DNA of 64,000 nucleotides from Amycolatopsis decaplanina DSM 44594. Its GTDB lineage: Bacteria > Actinomycetota > Actinomycetes > Mycobacteriales > Pseudonocardiaceae. The notes below the pieces were generated by a model. It did no database searches. It worked only from the letters and a program-made list of their open reading frames with translations, and had not been told where the DNA came from. Position 1 is the first letter of the stretch, and every line of letters begins with the position of its first letter. Below, piece after piece: positions 45,414 through 53,743 of this stretch. The position numbers were made by a program, and so were the translations under genes. The stretch lies in assembly GCF_000342005.1 (NCBI RefSeq), contig NZ_AOHO01000069.1, positions 124,001 to 188,000 on the forward strand. Reading direction: 5' to 3'.

Positions 45414-46931
45414 CTAGCTCGCGTGCCCGGCCGGCCGGACGTGCGTCGGCGGCGAGTCGACCCCGCAGTGGAGACATTCACCGGGGTGCGGCGACTCGCC
45501 GGTGTCCGTGGTGTCATTCGCGGAAGGCGTGTCGAGGACACCGTTGTGGATGCCGAGCGCGATCAGCCCGCCCCCGATCGCCAGCGCCGCGCACACCAGC
45601 AACGCCGTCCGCCAGCCCGCCGTCAGCGCCACCGGATCGGTGTAGGCGGCGCCGGACAGTCCGGCGACGGCGGGCAGCACGGCGATCGCGAGCAGGCCAC
45701 CGGACCGGGCGATGGCGTTGTTGACCCCGGAGGCGACCCCGGCGTACCGGTCCGGCGCGGCGGCCAGCACCGTCGCGGTCACCGGCGCGACGACCGTCGC
45801 CAGCCCGGCACCGAACACGACGACGGCGGGCAGCACCGATCCCAGATACGAAGATCCCGGCCCGACGCGCATCAACAGGAGCATTCCGGCGCCGACCAGG
45901 ATCGGACCGGCGACCAGTTGCGTGCGCGGCCCGATCTTCTGCGCGAGCGCGCCCGACCGGCCGGAGAACAGCAGCATGATGACGGTGATCGGCAGCCCGG
46001 CGAGTCCGGCGGCGGTCGGCGAATAGCCCAGCGACACCTGCAACTGCATGACCATCAGCATCATCACGCCGCCGAGTGCCGCGTAGACGACGAAGGTCAA
46101 CGCGTTGGCGAGGCTGAACGTCCGGTCGCGGAACAGTTTCGGGGGCACCAGCGGGTCGGCCGAGCGATGCTGGATCACCAGGAACGCTCCCAGCCCCGCG
46201 ACGCCGAGCACGATGGCGACCAGGACGACGGCATCACCGAGGCCGCGTCCTGGCGCTTCGACCAGCGCGCCGGTCAGCCCTGCCAGCCCGATCGCGCCGA
46301 CGGCGGCCGCGAGGAAGTCGGGATGCCCGGTCGCCTCCTCGTCGCGGGACTCGGGCACGTAGCGCCGGGCGAGCAGGACGCAGACGACGGCCAGCGGCAG
46401 GTTGATCAGGAACGCCAACCGCCACGACCACACCTGCACGAGGACGCCGCCGAGCAGCGGGCCGACCGCCGCCGCGATCCCGCCGAGGCCGGACCAGGCG
46501 CCGATCGCGCGGGCCCGGTCGTCGTGGGCGAAGGACGCTTGGAGGATCGCGAGCGAGCCGGGCGTGAGCAAAGCTCCCCCGATGCCCTGGAGGATCCGTG
46601 TCGCGACGAGCATCTCGGTCGTCGTCGCGGCGGCGCACAGCCCGGAGGCGGCGCCGAACCAGACGACGCCGACGACGAACATGCGGCGGCGGCCGTAGCG
46701 GTCGCCGAGCGATCCGGCGACGAGGATGAGCGCGGCGAGTGCGAGCAGGTAGCCGTCGAGGATCCATTGAAGGCCCGCGACGGACGCTTCGAGTTCTTCG
46801 CCGATCCTGGGGAGCGCGACGTTGATGATCGTCCCGTCGAGCATCGCCATGCCCGAGCCCACGATGGTCGTGGCGAGCACGCCGCGCGCCACCGGCGTCC
46901 CCCACCGAATCCCCGCCGCCGTGTCAGTCAT
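45414..46931 (-). CDS. DHA2-family MFS drug exporter (14 TM)
   Basis: The 505-residue protein has 14 hydrophobic segments, the DHA2 loop motif GDRYGRRRMF, motif C-like LGGIAAAVGPLLGG and a start MLDGTIINVALPRI typical of EmrB/QacA exporters. The C-terminal 35 residues are His/Cys-containing and hydrophilic (GECLHCGVDSPP), an unusual tail that might bind metal. It lies downstream of the DasR-type gene on the same strand but separated by a hairpin, so separate regulation is likely. Substrate unknown. Confidence 0.9.
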   Translation of the reverse strand: MTDTAAGIRWGTPVARGVLATTIVGSGMAMLDGTIINVALPRIGEELEASVAGLQWILDGYLLALAALILVAGSLGDRYGRRRMFVVGVVWFGAASGLCAAATTTEMLVATRILQGIGGALLTPGSLAILQASFAHDDRARAIGAWSGLGGIAAAVGPLLGGVLVQVWSWRLAFLINLPLAVVCVLLARRYVPESRDEEATGHPDFLAAAVGAIGLAGLTGALVEAPGRGLGDAVVLVAIVLGVAGLGAFLVIQHRSADPLVPPKLFRDRTFSLANALTFVVYAALGGVMMLMVMQLQVSLGYSPTAAGLAGLPITVIMLLFSGRSGALAQKIGPRTQLVAGPILVGAGMLLLMRVGPGSSYLGSVLPAVVVFGAGLATVVAPVTATVLAAAPDRYAGVASGVNNAIARSGGLLAIAVLPAVAGLSGAAYTDPVALTAGWRTALLVCAALAIGGGLIALGIHNGVLDTPSANDTTDTGESPHPGECLHCGVDSPPTHVRPAGHAS

Positions 46932-46982
46932 GGGACGACTGAATCACGACGACCGGAACCGGGCCACCGCGAAATCGGCATG

Positions 46983-47012
46983 AATTCCGGGAAAGCGATC
47001 TTTCCCGGAATT
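46983..47012. repeat. 13-bp perfect inverted repeat upstream of the DHA2 exporter
   Basis: AATTCCGGGAAAG (46983-46995) pairs with CTTTCCCGGAATT (47000-47012) around cgat. It lies 52 bases upstream of the exporter start and 10 bases beyond the regulator's stop. It could terminate the regulator transcript or be an operator for the exporter; the A/T-rich ends favour an operator slightly. Confidence 0.6.
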
Positions 47013-47022
47013 ACCTGACTCG

Positions 47023-47778
47023 TCAGGGAAGTAGTGTCGTGACGAACTTGTAACGATCACCGCGGTAGATCGCCCTGGCGAACTCGACCGGTTTTCCGTC
47101 GGTGGCGAAGGAATGCCTCGAAAGGAGCAACATCGGCATTCCGACGTCGGCGCCGAGCATCTCCGCTTCGTGGGGTCCGGCGAGGGCGGTCTCGATCGTT
47201 TCCTCGGCCCTTTCCAGCTCGACGCCGTAGTGCTCCCTCAGCACGGCGTACAGCGAGCCACCTGCGGAAACGTGTTTGCGCAAACCACGGAAACGACCGA
47301 GTGGGAGATGCGTGGTCTCGAGCGCCATCGGCTGCGAATCGGCCAGCCGGAGACGGCGAAGGCGAAGAATCTTCGCGCCGACCCGGATTCCGAGCAGTTT
47401 CGCCAGATCGGCTTCGACCGGCAGTTCGTCGATCTCCAGGAGCTTGGACGACGGTTTGAGGCCCTGCTTGCGCATGTCCTCGGTGTAGGACGACAACTGC
47501 AGGCGTTGCGCGAGTTTCGGCTCGGCGGCGAAGGTGCCCTTGCCCTGCACGCGGTGGAGCCTGCCCTCCGCGGTGAGGTCTGCGAGCGCCTGCCGGACCG
47601 TGGTGCGCGAAACGGTGAATTCTCCCGCCAGTGCCCGTTCCGTCGGAATCGGCGAGCCCGGCGGCAACGCGTCGAGCAGATCGAGCAAATGCTGTTTCAG
47701 CGCCCAGTACTTGGGTTCGCGCTGCCCGCGCATCCCTGCCGTAGCGCCCGCCTCACTCGCGGTGGTTGTCTCCAACAT
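47023..47778 (-). CDS. dasR: GntR/HutC-family regulator, DasR-like
   Basis: The ATG at 47778 (MLETTTASEAG) gives 251 residues. The GntR winged helix spans about 35-100: PTERALAGEFTVSRTTVRQAL, HRVQGKGTFAA. A UTRA effector domain follows (about 105-245), with SSYTEDMRKQGLKPSSKLL (key part: YTEDMRKQG) and SRHSFATDGKPVEFARAIYRGDRYKF (key part: EFARAIYRGDRY). DasR of Streptomyces represses GlcNAc uptake and use and is released by glucosamine-6-phosphate. The divergent SIS-kinase operon and the dre site in between support the same role here. Confidence 0.85.
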   Translation of the reverse strand: MLETTTASEAGATAGMRGQREPKYWALKQHLLDLLDALPPGSPIPTERALAGEFTVSRTTVRQALADLTAEGRLHRVQGKGTFAAEPKLAQRLQLSSYTEDMRKQGLKPSSKLLEIDELPVEADLAKLLGIRVGAKILRLRRLRLADSQPMALETTHLPLGRFRGLRKHVSAGGSLYAVLREHYGVELERAEETIETALAGPHEAEMLGADVGMPMLLLSRHSFATDGKPVEFARAIYRGDRYKFVTTLLP

Positions 47779-47865
47779 GACCGACTCCCTAAGCCTTCCC
47801 ACTCGAACGCGCACCGTCCCCGCTAAGAAACGTACCCTTCACCACAAACGTCCATTCGGGCTAGC

Positions 47866-47881
47866 ATTGGTCTAGACCTAC
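47866..47881. promoter_or_regulatory. dre site (DasR-binding)
   Basis: ATTGGTCTAGACCTAC contains the perfect dre core TGGTCTAGACC of the consensus ACTGGTCTAGACCACT. It lies between dasR and the SIS-isomerase operon, 37 bases before the latter's start. It therefore fits control of the operon and possible autoregulation. Confidence 0.85.
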
Positions 47882-47918
47882 TCGGGGGACGAAGTACGTC
47901 CCGGTGGAAGGGAACGAG

Positions 47919-48962
47919 ATGACCGAACAGCGCCCCGGCGAGCACATGGCCGCGGAGATCTCCCAGCAACCCGCCATTCTGGCAGGAATCGTGGAGCGAC
48001 AGGCCGAAATCGCCGAGGTGGCCGAAGCCATCTCCAAGCGCCCGCCCAGGTTCGCACTGCTCGCCGCCCGCGGCTCCAGCGACCACGCCGCCCTGTATGC
48101 GAAGTACCTGATCGAAGTACTCCTCGGTCTCCCCTGCGGTCTCGTCTCGCCCTCCACCGCGACTCTGTACGGCGCCCGTCCCGATCTGCGGGACGTTCTC
48201 TTCATCACAGTAAGCCAAAGCGGTGGCTCCCCGGATCTCATCGAGGTCACCGAAACCGCGCGTCGCCAGGGAGCGCTGACCGTCTCGGTCACCAACACCC
48301 CGTCCTCGCCGCTGCGCGCCGCCGCCGAACTCGGCGTCGACATCGGCGCGGGACTGGAAAAGGCCGTGGCCGCCACCAAGACGTACTCGGCCACCTTGCT
48401 TTCGCTTTACCTTCTGATCGACGCGGTCCGCGGCGGCAAGGGCGAGGACGCGGAGAAGCTGGGCGAGCTCGCACAGCAGACCCTCGACGGCTCCGTCGAA
48501 GGCGTGCAGCGCGCGGTGGACCGGTACCGCTTCGTCGACCGGGTGCTCACCACCGGCCGCGGCTACTCCTACGCCACGGCGCTGGAAGGTTCCTTGAAGC
48601 TGGCGGAAACCAGCTACCTCGCGGCCCGCGCGTACAGCGGCGCGGATCTGTTGCACGGCCCGGTCGCCGCGGTCGACGGTGAGACCGCCGTGCTCGCCGT
48701 GACGAGCCAGGGACACGGAGTGGGCGCGATGCAAGAGGTCCTCGAGGCCGTCGGCAAGCGTGGCGCGGATGTGCTCGCGGTGGGCTCCGCTTCGGCCGAC
48801 GTCCCCGCGGCGCTGCGGATCGGTGTCGCGCCTTCCGCCGAGGAGGTCGCCCCGATCCTGGAGATCCTGCCCATCCAGCGGATCGCGCTCGGCCTTTCGC
48901 TGGCGCGCGGCGGTGACCCGGACAGCCCGCGCGGGCTGCTCAAGGTGACCAAGACCCGGTGA
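47919..48962 (+). CDS. SIS-domain sugar isomerase (GlcN-6-P deaminase/AgaS-like)
   Basis: The ATG at 47919 gives 347 residues with two SIS domains, like the isomerase half of GlmS. Phosphosugar-binding motifs are ARGSSDHAA near residue 50, ISQSGGSPD-type VSQSGGSPD near 97 and VTNTPSSPL. A Lys/Glu cluster LEGSLKLAETSYLAA sits near residue 220. In DasR regulons such proteins deaminate or isomerise glucosamine-6-phosphate. It overlaps the kinase gene by 4 bases (GTGA). Confidence 0.88.
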   Translation: MTEQRPGEHMAAEISQQPAILAGIVERQAEIAEVAEAISKRPPRFALLAARGSSDHAALYAKYLIEVLLGLPCGLVSPSTATLYGARPDLRDVLFITVSQSGGSPDLIEVTETARRQGALTVSVTNTPSSPLRAAAELGVDIGAGLEKAVAATKTYSATLLSLYLLIDAVRGGKGEDAEKLGELAQQTLDGSVEGVQRAVDRYRFVDRVLTTGRGYSYATALEGSLKLAETSYLAARAYSGADLLHGPVAAVDGETAVLAVTSQGHGVGAMQEVLEAVGKRGADVLAVGSASADVPAALRIGVAPSAEEVAPILEILPIQRIALGLSLARGGDPDSPRGLLKVTKTR

Positions 48963-49972
48963 GTCACCGCCGACGTACTCTCCCCTGCGGAGGCGGCGGA
49001 GGGCACTGTGTAGGTGTGGACGCCGGAGGCACGTCGACGCGAGCGATCGTCGTCGACGCCTCCGGCGCCGTCCTCGGCACCGGGCACGCGGGTGGGGCGA
49101 ATCCCAACTCCCATCCGCCGCATGTGGCCGCGGCGCGGATCGCGAGCGCGATCACCGGCGCGCTGGGCAGGCTCGACCCGGCCGCGACAGCGGCGTGCGT
49201 CGTCGGCATGGCGGGCGTCAGCAAGCTGAGTGATCCCGCTGTCGCGGAGATCTTCGAGGCCGCTTGGAGGGACGCGGGGATCGGTACGGTGCGGACGGTC
49301 CCCGACCCCGAGGTCGCCTACGCGTCGGCGACTTCGGCGCCGGACGGTTCGGTACTCGTGGCGGGCACCGGATCGATCGCCGGCCGGGTCCGCGGCAGGC
49401 GGATGGTTTCCACCGTAGGCGGCTACGGCTGGTTGCTCGGTGACGAAGGTTCGGCCTACTGGCTCGGCCGTGAAGCCGTTCGCTCCACTTTGGATGCGCT
49501 GGGCCGCGGCGGCGAACTCGGCCCGCTCGCGCGCGCCGTGCTCACCGAAGCGCTCGGACCGTCCGCAGTGGACCCCGCGAGCGACAGGGCACCGCTGCGG
49601 CGCGCGCTCATCACGAGCGCCAACGCCGAAGCGCCGATCCGGCTCGCCAGGTTCGCCCCGTTCGTCAGCGAGGCCTACCGCGAAGACGACCCGGCGGCGG
49701 ACGAGATCACCACCCGCGCGGCCGCTCTCCTGGTGACGAATGTCATGACCGCACGGGATCCCGGCGAGACCACACCGATCGTCCTGGTGGGGGGCGTGTT
49801 GTCGCCGGACGGCCCGGTCGGGGCGAAAGTCCGCGCCGCACTGGCCGGGCTCGAGGTCCTGACCAGCACCGACGGCGTACTCGGCGCCGCGTGGCTCGCC
49901 GCCGTCGACGCGTACGGGGAAGGGGCGCCACGGCCGGTGCCATCCTGGAAAAACACCGAAAACGACCCCTAA
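48959..49972 (+). CDS. nagK: N-acetylglucosamine kinase (BadF/BadG/HgdA ATPase family)
   Basis: The GTG at 48959 overlaps the SIS gene and gives 337 residues. The ASKHA fold is shown by the PHOSPHATE-1 motif GVDAGGTSTRA, the adenosine-type loop LVAGTGSIA and GGYGWLLGDEGSAYWLG, plus the ADENOSINE motif IVLVGGVLSPDG. The short Gly-rich N-terminal stretch before GVDAGG is unusual and may mean a later start. It phosphorylates GlcNAc for the pathway controlled by DasR. A terminator follows. Confidence 0.9.
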   Translation: MSHRRRTLPCGGGGGHCVGVDAGGTSTRAIVVDASGAVLGTGHAGGANPNSHPPHVAAARIASAITGALGRLDPAATAACVVGMAGVSKLSDPAVAEIFEAAWRDAGIGTVRTVPDPEVAYASATSAPDGSVLVAGTGSIAGRVRGRRMVSTVGGYGWLLGDEGSAYWLGREAVRSTLDALGRGGELGPLARAVLTEALGPSAVDPASDRAPLRRALITSANAEAPIRLARFAPFVSEAYREDDPAADEITTRAAALLVTNVMTARDPGETTPIVLVGGVLSPDGPVGAKVRAALAGLEVLTSTDGVLGAAWLAAVDAYGEGAPRPVPSWKNTENDP

Positions 49973-50020
49973 AAGACCAAACCATCGACTCCGGGGCCGA
50001 ACTCCGGGTACCGTAGGACC

Positions 50021-50058
50021 CGGCCCCCGGACCCTCCCCCCTCGCCGGGGGCCGCCTT
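50021..50058 (+). terminator. Terminator after the SIS-NagK operon
   Basis: CGGCCCCCGG (50021-50030) pairs with CCGGGGGCCG (50045-50054) around a 14-base loop, followed by CCTTAT. It is a GC-rich stem between the kinase and the convergent DUF3159 gene. Confidence 0.7.
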
Positions 50059-50740
50059 ATGTCCTGGGCAGCCCACCGGGCTCGGAATCCGAGGGATCTT
50101 CGTTTTCTTCCAGGACCCGCAGACCGGGATGCTCCGGCGGCAGCGCGCGGTACAGCACCCAGCCGCTCACGGCGACCGTCACCGCGACCAGCGGCCAGGA
50201 CAGCACCGTCCGCGCGATGCCGAGCGCGACCACCTGCCCGCTCCACCACAGCGAGCCGTACACGACGACCCGCAGCGTGTACTGCAGGAAGACCCACACC
50301 CAGCTCGCCCGCGAATACGCGCCCAGCAGCGCGGGATCGCGACGCCAGCGGGTCTTCTGCCCGATGACGAGCCCGACCACGACGCCGAGCAACGGCCACC
50401 GGACCACGATGCTGGCCGCCCACAGCAGCGCGCTGGCCACATTGGACAGCAGCTGGATGAGGAAGAAGTCTTCGGCGCGGCCCGTGTGCAGGGCGATCAG
50501 CGCGGCGGCGATCACCGCGGCGAGGCTCACCACGACCGCGCGGGCCTTGTCACCGCGCGCGACGCGGTACACGCCGAGCAGCACGGCCACCCCGATGGCC
50601 ACCCCGGCGCCCCAGGCGATCGACTGGCCGGCGATCAGCCAGCCCAGGACGAAGGCCGCGGGCGGGATGCTCGCGTCGATGGCGCCACGTCGCCCGCCGA
50701 GGATCTGGGCGAGCGACTCGCGCGGGGGTCGTGAGGTCAC
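50057..50740 (-). CDS. DUF3159 integral membrane protein
   Basis: The GTG at 50740 (MTSRPPRESLAQILGG) gives 227 residues. The family start LAQILGGRRGAIDASIPP is present, followed by six membrane segments and GQKTRWRRDPALLGAYSRASW in the cytoplasmic loop. DUF3159 proteins are actinobacterial membrane proteins of unknown function. It is convergent with nagK. The 272-base gap to the next gene holds GTGTACA half-sites at 50847 and 50972 but no recognisable operator. Confidence 0.88.
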   Translation of the reverse strand: MTSRPPRESLAQILGGRRGAIDASIPPAAFVLGWLIAGQSIAWGAGVAIGVAVLLGVYRVARGDKARAVVVSLAAVIAAALIALHTGRAEDFFLIQLLSNVASALLWAASIVVRWPLLGVVVGLVIGQKTRWRRDPALLGAYSRASWVWVFLQYTLRVVVYGSLWWSGQVVALGIARTVLSWPLVAVTVAVSGWVLYRALPPEHPGLRVLEENEDPSDSEPGGLPRT

Positions 50741-51012
50741 CCTTACAGCCTGCCGGATCCATGAGCCCGAACACCCGGGCGGGGAGACGTTCGCCACATA
50801 CCGTGTCCGGTTTACGTCCACTTGAGGGGAATCTTCGCAGCACAGGAGTGTACATCCCGATAATGGAGATGCATGGACGTCCGAGAGAATAAGAGACTGT
50901 GTCAACGGGCTGAGCCATGGGTTTCGGCCAGGTGGGATTGCAGGGGCGCTCTCAGCTGTTAGTTGTGGTGTACAAGTACCACCGGGGGCACACGGACGGA
51001 AGGGGACCCAAC

Positions 51013-51852
51013 GTGTACGGATTCGACAGCTATGTGGCGATCGGTGACAGCTTCACCGAAGGACTCAACGACGACCTGCCCGACGGCACCTTCAGAGGCT
51101 GGGCGGACAGGCTGGCGGAGATCCTGGCCGAAGGCAGGCCCGACTTCCAGTACGCGAACCTCGCCCTCCGCGGGAAGATGCTCGACGAGATCCTCGAAGA
51201 ACAGCTCCCGATCGCCCTCGCGGTGAAGCCCGACCTGGTCACTCTGTGCGCGGGCGGCAACGACATCATCGTGCCCGGCGCGGACGTGGACGCCGTCGCC
51301 GCGCGGCTGGAGGCGGGGGTCGCCAAGCTGCGCGAGGCCGGGATCCCGGTGCTCATCTTCAACGGTCCGGACACCAAGTACCTGTCCGTGATGCACGTCC
51401 TGAGGGGGAAGGTCGGCATCTACAACGCGCATCTGTGGGCGATCGCCGACCGGCACGGCGCCAAGATGGTCGACATGTGGGCGATGGCCCCGTTGCACGA
51501 CCGCCGCGCCTGGAGCGACGACCGGCTGCACTTCACCCCCGAGGCCCACCGGCGGATCGCGCTGCGCGCGGCCGAGGTCCTCGGCGTCCCGGTCGCCGAC
51601 GACTGGCGTGAGCCGTGGCCGGCGTCCGAGGAGCCGAGCACCTGGATCACCTCCCGCCGCTCGGACCTCGAGTGGACGAAAGCGCACCTGCTGCCGTGGA
51701 TCCGGCGTCAGCTCAAGGGCGAGTCCATGGGCGACGGCCTGTCCCCGAAGCGCCCTGAACTCGCACCGCTGCTCCCGTTGGAGCAGATCGAGCCGGCGGG
51801 CGTCTCCGTCCAGGCCGAGCAACTGCGGGAGATCCACCACCACGCGAGCTGA
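51013..51852 (+). CDS. SGNH/GDSL-family hydrolase
   Basis: The GTG at 51013 (MYGFDSYVAIGDSFTEG) with GAAGGGG upstream gives 279 residues. Catalytic blocks are visible: Ser in GDSFTEG, Gly in LALRGKM, Asn in AGGNDII and Asp/His in SDDRLHFTPEAH. There is no signal peptide, so it acts in the cytoplasm or stays associated with the cell. The last 90 residues form an extra Trp-rich tail. Substrate (ester, acyl or sugar) unknown. Confidence 0.92.
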   Translation: MYGFDSYVAIGDSFTEGLNDDLPDGTFRGWADRLAEILAEGRPDFQYANLALRGKMLDEILEEQLPIALAVKPDLVTLCAGGNDIIVPGADVDAVAARLEAGVAKLREAGIPVLIFNGPDTKYLSVMHVLRGKVGIYNAHLWAIADRHGAKMVDMWAMAPLHDRRAWSDDRLHFTPEAHRRIALRAAEVLGVPVADDWREPWPASEEPSTWITSRRSDLEWTKAHLLPWIRRQLKGESMGDGLSPKRPELAPLLPLEQIEPAGVSVQAEQLREIHHHAS

Positions 51853-51880
51853 AGGGGACTTTCCCCTCATCTGGCGCCGC

Positions 51881-51923
51881 GAAGGGGCCCTTCACCGCAT
51901 CGGATGCGGGGAAGGGCCCCTTC
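51881..51923. terminator. Hairpin after the SGNH hydrolase, ATGAAGG-type
   Basis: GAAGGGGCCCTTC (51881-51893) and GAAGGGCCCCTTC (51911-51923) pair around an inner CGCAT/ATGCG stem. It lies 29 bases after the hydrolase stop, ahead of the arfA-like gene on the same strand. The GAAGGGGCCCTTC core resembles the palindrome at 31498. Confidence 0.7.
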
Positions 51924-52007
51924 GGTCGTTCGGGACGTCACCCGAACGGGTTACGCCCAGGTCGGCGCCGGTTCGCTAACCGGCCGTACGCGGCTTAGAG
52001 TCCCTTC

Positions 52008-52727
52008 ATGCCCGGTACACGCTGGAGCCGCTTGCTGCCTACAGCGCTGCTGGTCACGCTCGCCTTGACGGCGATCACCGTCTGGTCGGCCTCGGACGAC
52101 ATAGAGGCCGAGCTGACGGCGCGCGCGAAGAACGCCCTCGCCGACGTCGGCGTCTCCGGCGGCCAGGTGAGTTTCTCCGGCCGCGACGCGAACCTCACCG
52201 GTTTCCCGCCGGACAAGGCCGCGCAGGCGATGGACGCCATCCAGCGGATCGACGGGGTCCGGACGGTCGAGATCTCCGGCGACACCGCCCCGCCCGCGGG
52301 CCCGGTGACGACCAGCGGCGAGCCGTCGAGCCCGCCGTCTCCGCCGAGCCCGTCGCCCACCCCCACGCCGACTCCGGCCAAGCCGACGGACAAGGCCGGG
52401 TTCCAGGCCGAGATCGACCGCCTGCTGGCGGCCACGCCGATCACGTTCGAACCGGACACCACCGAACTCACCGCGGACGGCGAACGCGGCGCGCTGGAGA
52501 TCGCGAAGCTGCTCACGGACGCACCCCGCGCACTGCGGTTCAGGATCACCGGGCAGGTGGCGACCGGTTCGGACAGGAAGCTTTCACTGAACCGGGCGCT
52601 GACGGTGGAGCGGCTGCTGGAGCGCAACGGGGTCGGACGCGACCAGGCGTACTCCACCCAGCGCAGGAACTCCGACGGCGCGAGCGGCGAGGGCCGCCGC
52701 GTCGACATCACGGCAGAACAGAGGTGA
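52008..52727 (+). CDS. arfA: ArfA-like BON/OmpA-domain membrane protein
   Basis: The 239-residue protein has one N-terminal membrane segment (about 8-28), a BON-type domain (about 30-90) and, after a Pro/Thr/Ser linker, an OmpA-like C-terminal domain with TPITFEPDTTELTADGERGALEIAKLL and NRALTVERLLERNGV (key parts: ITFEPDTTELT, RALTVERLLERNG). This is the layout of mycobacterial ArfA (Rv0899), involved in ammonia release and acid growth. The final EGRRVDITAEQR is the peptidoglycan-binding end. The next gene follows after 7 bases. Confidence 0.82.
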   Translation: MPGTRWSRLLPTALLVTLALTAITVWSASDDIEAELTARAKNALADVGVSGGQVSFSGRDANLTGFPPDKAAQAMDAIQRIDGVRTVEISGDTAPPAGPVTTSGEPSSPPSPPSPSPTPTPTPAKPTDKAGFQAEIDRLLAATPITFEPDTTELTADGERGALEIAKLLTDAPRALRFRITGQVATGSDRKLSLNRALTVERLLERNGVGRDQAYSTQRRNSDGASGEGRRVDITAEQR

Positions 52728-52734
52728 TGGCCTG

Positions 52735-53175
52735 ATGCTCTGGCTCTTCGGGCAGATCTGGCTCTGGCTGCTCATCTCGTTCGCCTTCGGCTGCGGTGTC
52801 ACCTGGCTGCTGATGCGCGGCGAACGACGTGAGCGGCCTGCCGGGGAACCGGCGGCCCGCGAACCGGAGCACGCGATCGCGGTTCCCGCCGAGCCGGACC
52901 CCGAACCCGTGCCCGAGCTGCTCTCCACCGAACGGACGCAGTTCCTCCCGCCCGCGCGGATCGAGGACGACGACGAGCCGTACGACCAGGAGGCGGAAGG
53001 TCACCGCGAGGGTCAGCTGACGCCGGAACCGGTGCGGGCCCACCACCCGGACCAGCCGGAACCTGCCGCCCGCAACGGCGAGGGCGGGCAGGAACCCGAA
53101 CCGGTCTGGCCGAGTGACGACGACTGGCCGCCCGCCGGGCGCACACCCGAGCACCGGCCGGGGCAGGGCAGCTAA
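52735..53175 (+). CDS. Small membrane protein with acidic Pro-rich tail (ArfB/C-like partner)
   Basis: The 146-residue protein starts MLWLFGQIWLWLLISFAFG, a Trp-rich membrane segment of about 25 residues, then has an acidic, Pro/Glu-rich cytoplasmic tail (EPEPVWPSDDDWPPAG). It lies 7 bases after the ArfA-like gene. In mycobacteria arfA is followed by small membrane proteins ArfB and ArfC, and this protein could correspond to one, but only layout supports that. No domain is recognised. Confidence 0.7.
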   Translation: MLWLFGQIWLWLLISFAFGCGVTWLLMRGERRERPAGEPAAREPEHAIAVPAEPDPEPVPELLSTERTQFLPPARIEDDDEPYDQEAEGHREGQLTPEPVRAHHPDQPEPAARNGEGGQEPEPVWPSDDDWPPAGRTPEHRPGQGS

Positions 53176-53266
53176 CACCCGCCTGGTAAATTCGGCTACG
53201 CACTGTGAGCGTGACGCCGGGTACGTTTCTTCGATCGAGAGCTCCGGCACACGAAGGAGGCTCCGA

Positions 53267-53743
53267 TTGGCGCTCCCCTATTGGACGCCGCACAACCTGC
53301 TGCCTCCGGGCCGCCATCCCGCCGATCTGGCCGATGTCTACGAGCGGCTGGTCTTCGACGCGCCGCACCAGAACGACCGTGAAATCCTGTTCAGCGCCCT
53401 GAACAGTTACCTGGGCGTCGCCCGGCGGATCATGCCGACCGGCCGCGCGTGGATCGGCGGTGCTCTGACCGCGAGGACCCCGCACGCGCCGCAAGGACTC
53501 GACGTGGTGCTGATCCCGGACGAATGGGGCGCGCTCAAACGGCTCGACGACGCGGGCCGCTCGGCGCTGTACGGGCTGCTGACGTTGCGCGGGGTCATCG
53601 TCGGCCAGCCCGCCATGTATCTCGACCAGGTCCAGCCCGTCGGCGGCATGCTCGACGGTTTCCTCTGCCGCCCCGGCGACGAGGAGATCTGGGAGGAAGT
53701 GTGGGCATCTGGTGGCAGGGGAATTCCGGAAGTGATCTGGTGA
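53267..53743 (+). CDS. DUF6932-like protein, first gene of a two-gene cassette
   Basis: A TTG at 53267 with GAAGGAGG upstream gives 158 residues. The start NLLPPGRHPADLADVYERLV resembles the LPPGxHPAT entry of the DUF6932 family, thought to be nucleotidyltransferase-like. The expected GS/DxD catalytic loop is degenerate: only AWIGGALTARTPHAPQGLDVV is seen, with one Asp. The C-terminus ends at a TGA overlapping the next gene. Family assignment is tentative and by eye. Confidence 0.6.
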   Translation: MALPYWTPHNLLPPGRHPADLADVYERLVFDAPHQNDREILFSALNSYLGVARRIMPTGRAWIGGALTARTPHAPQGLDVVLIPDEWGALKRLDDAGRSALYGLLTLRGVIVGQPAMYLDQVQPVGGMLDGFLCRPGDEEIWEEVWASGGRGIPEVIW

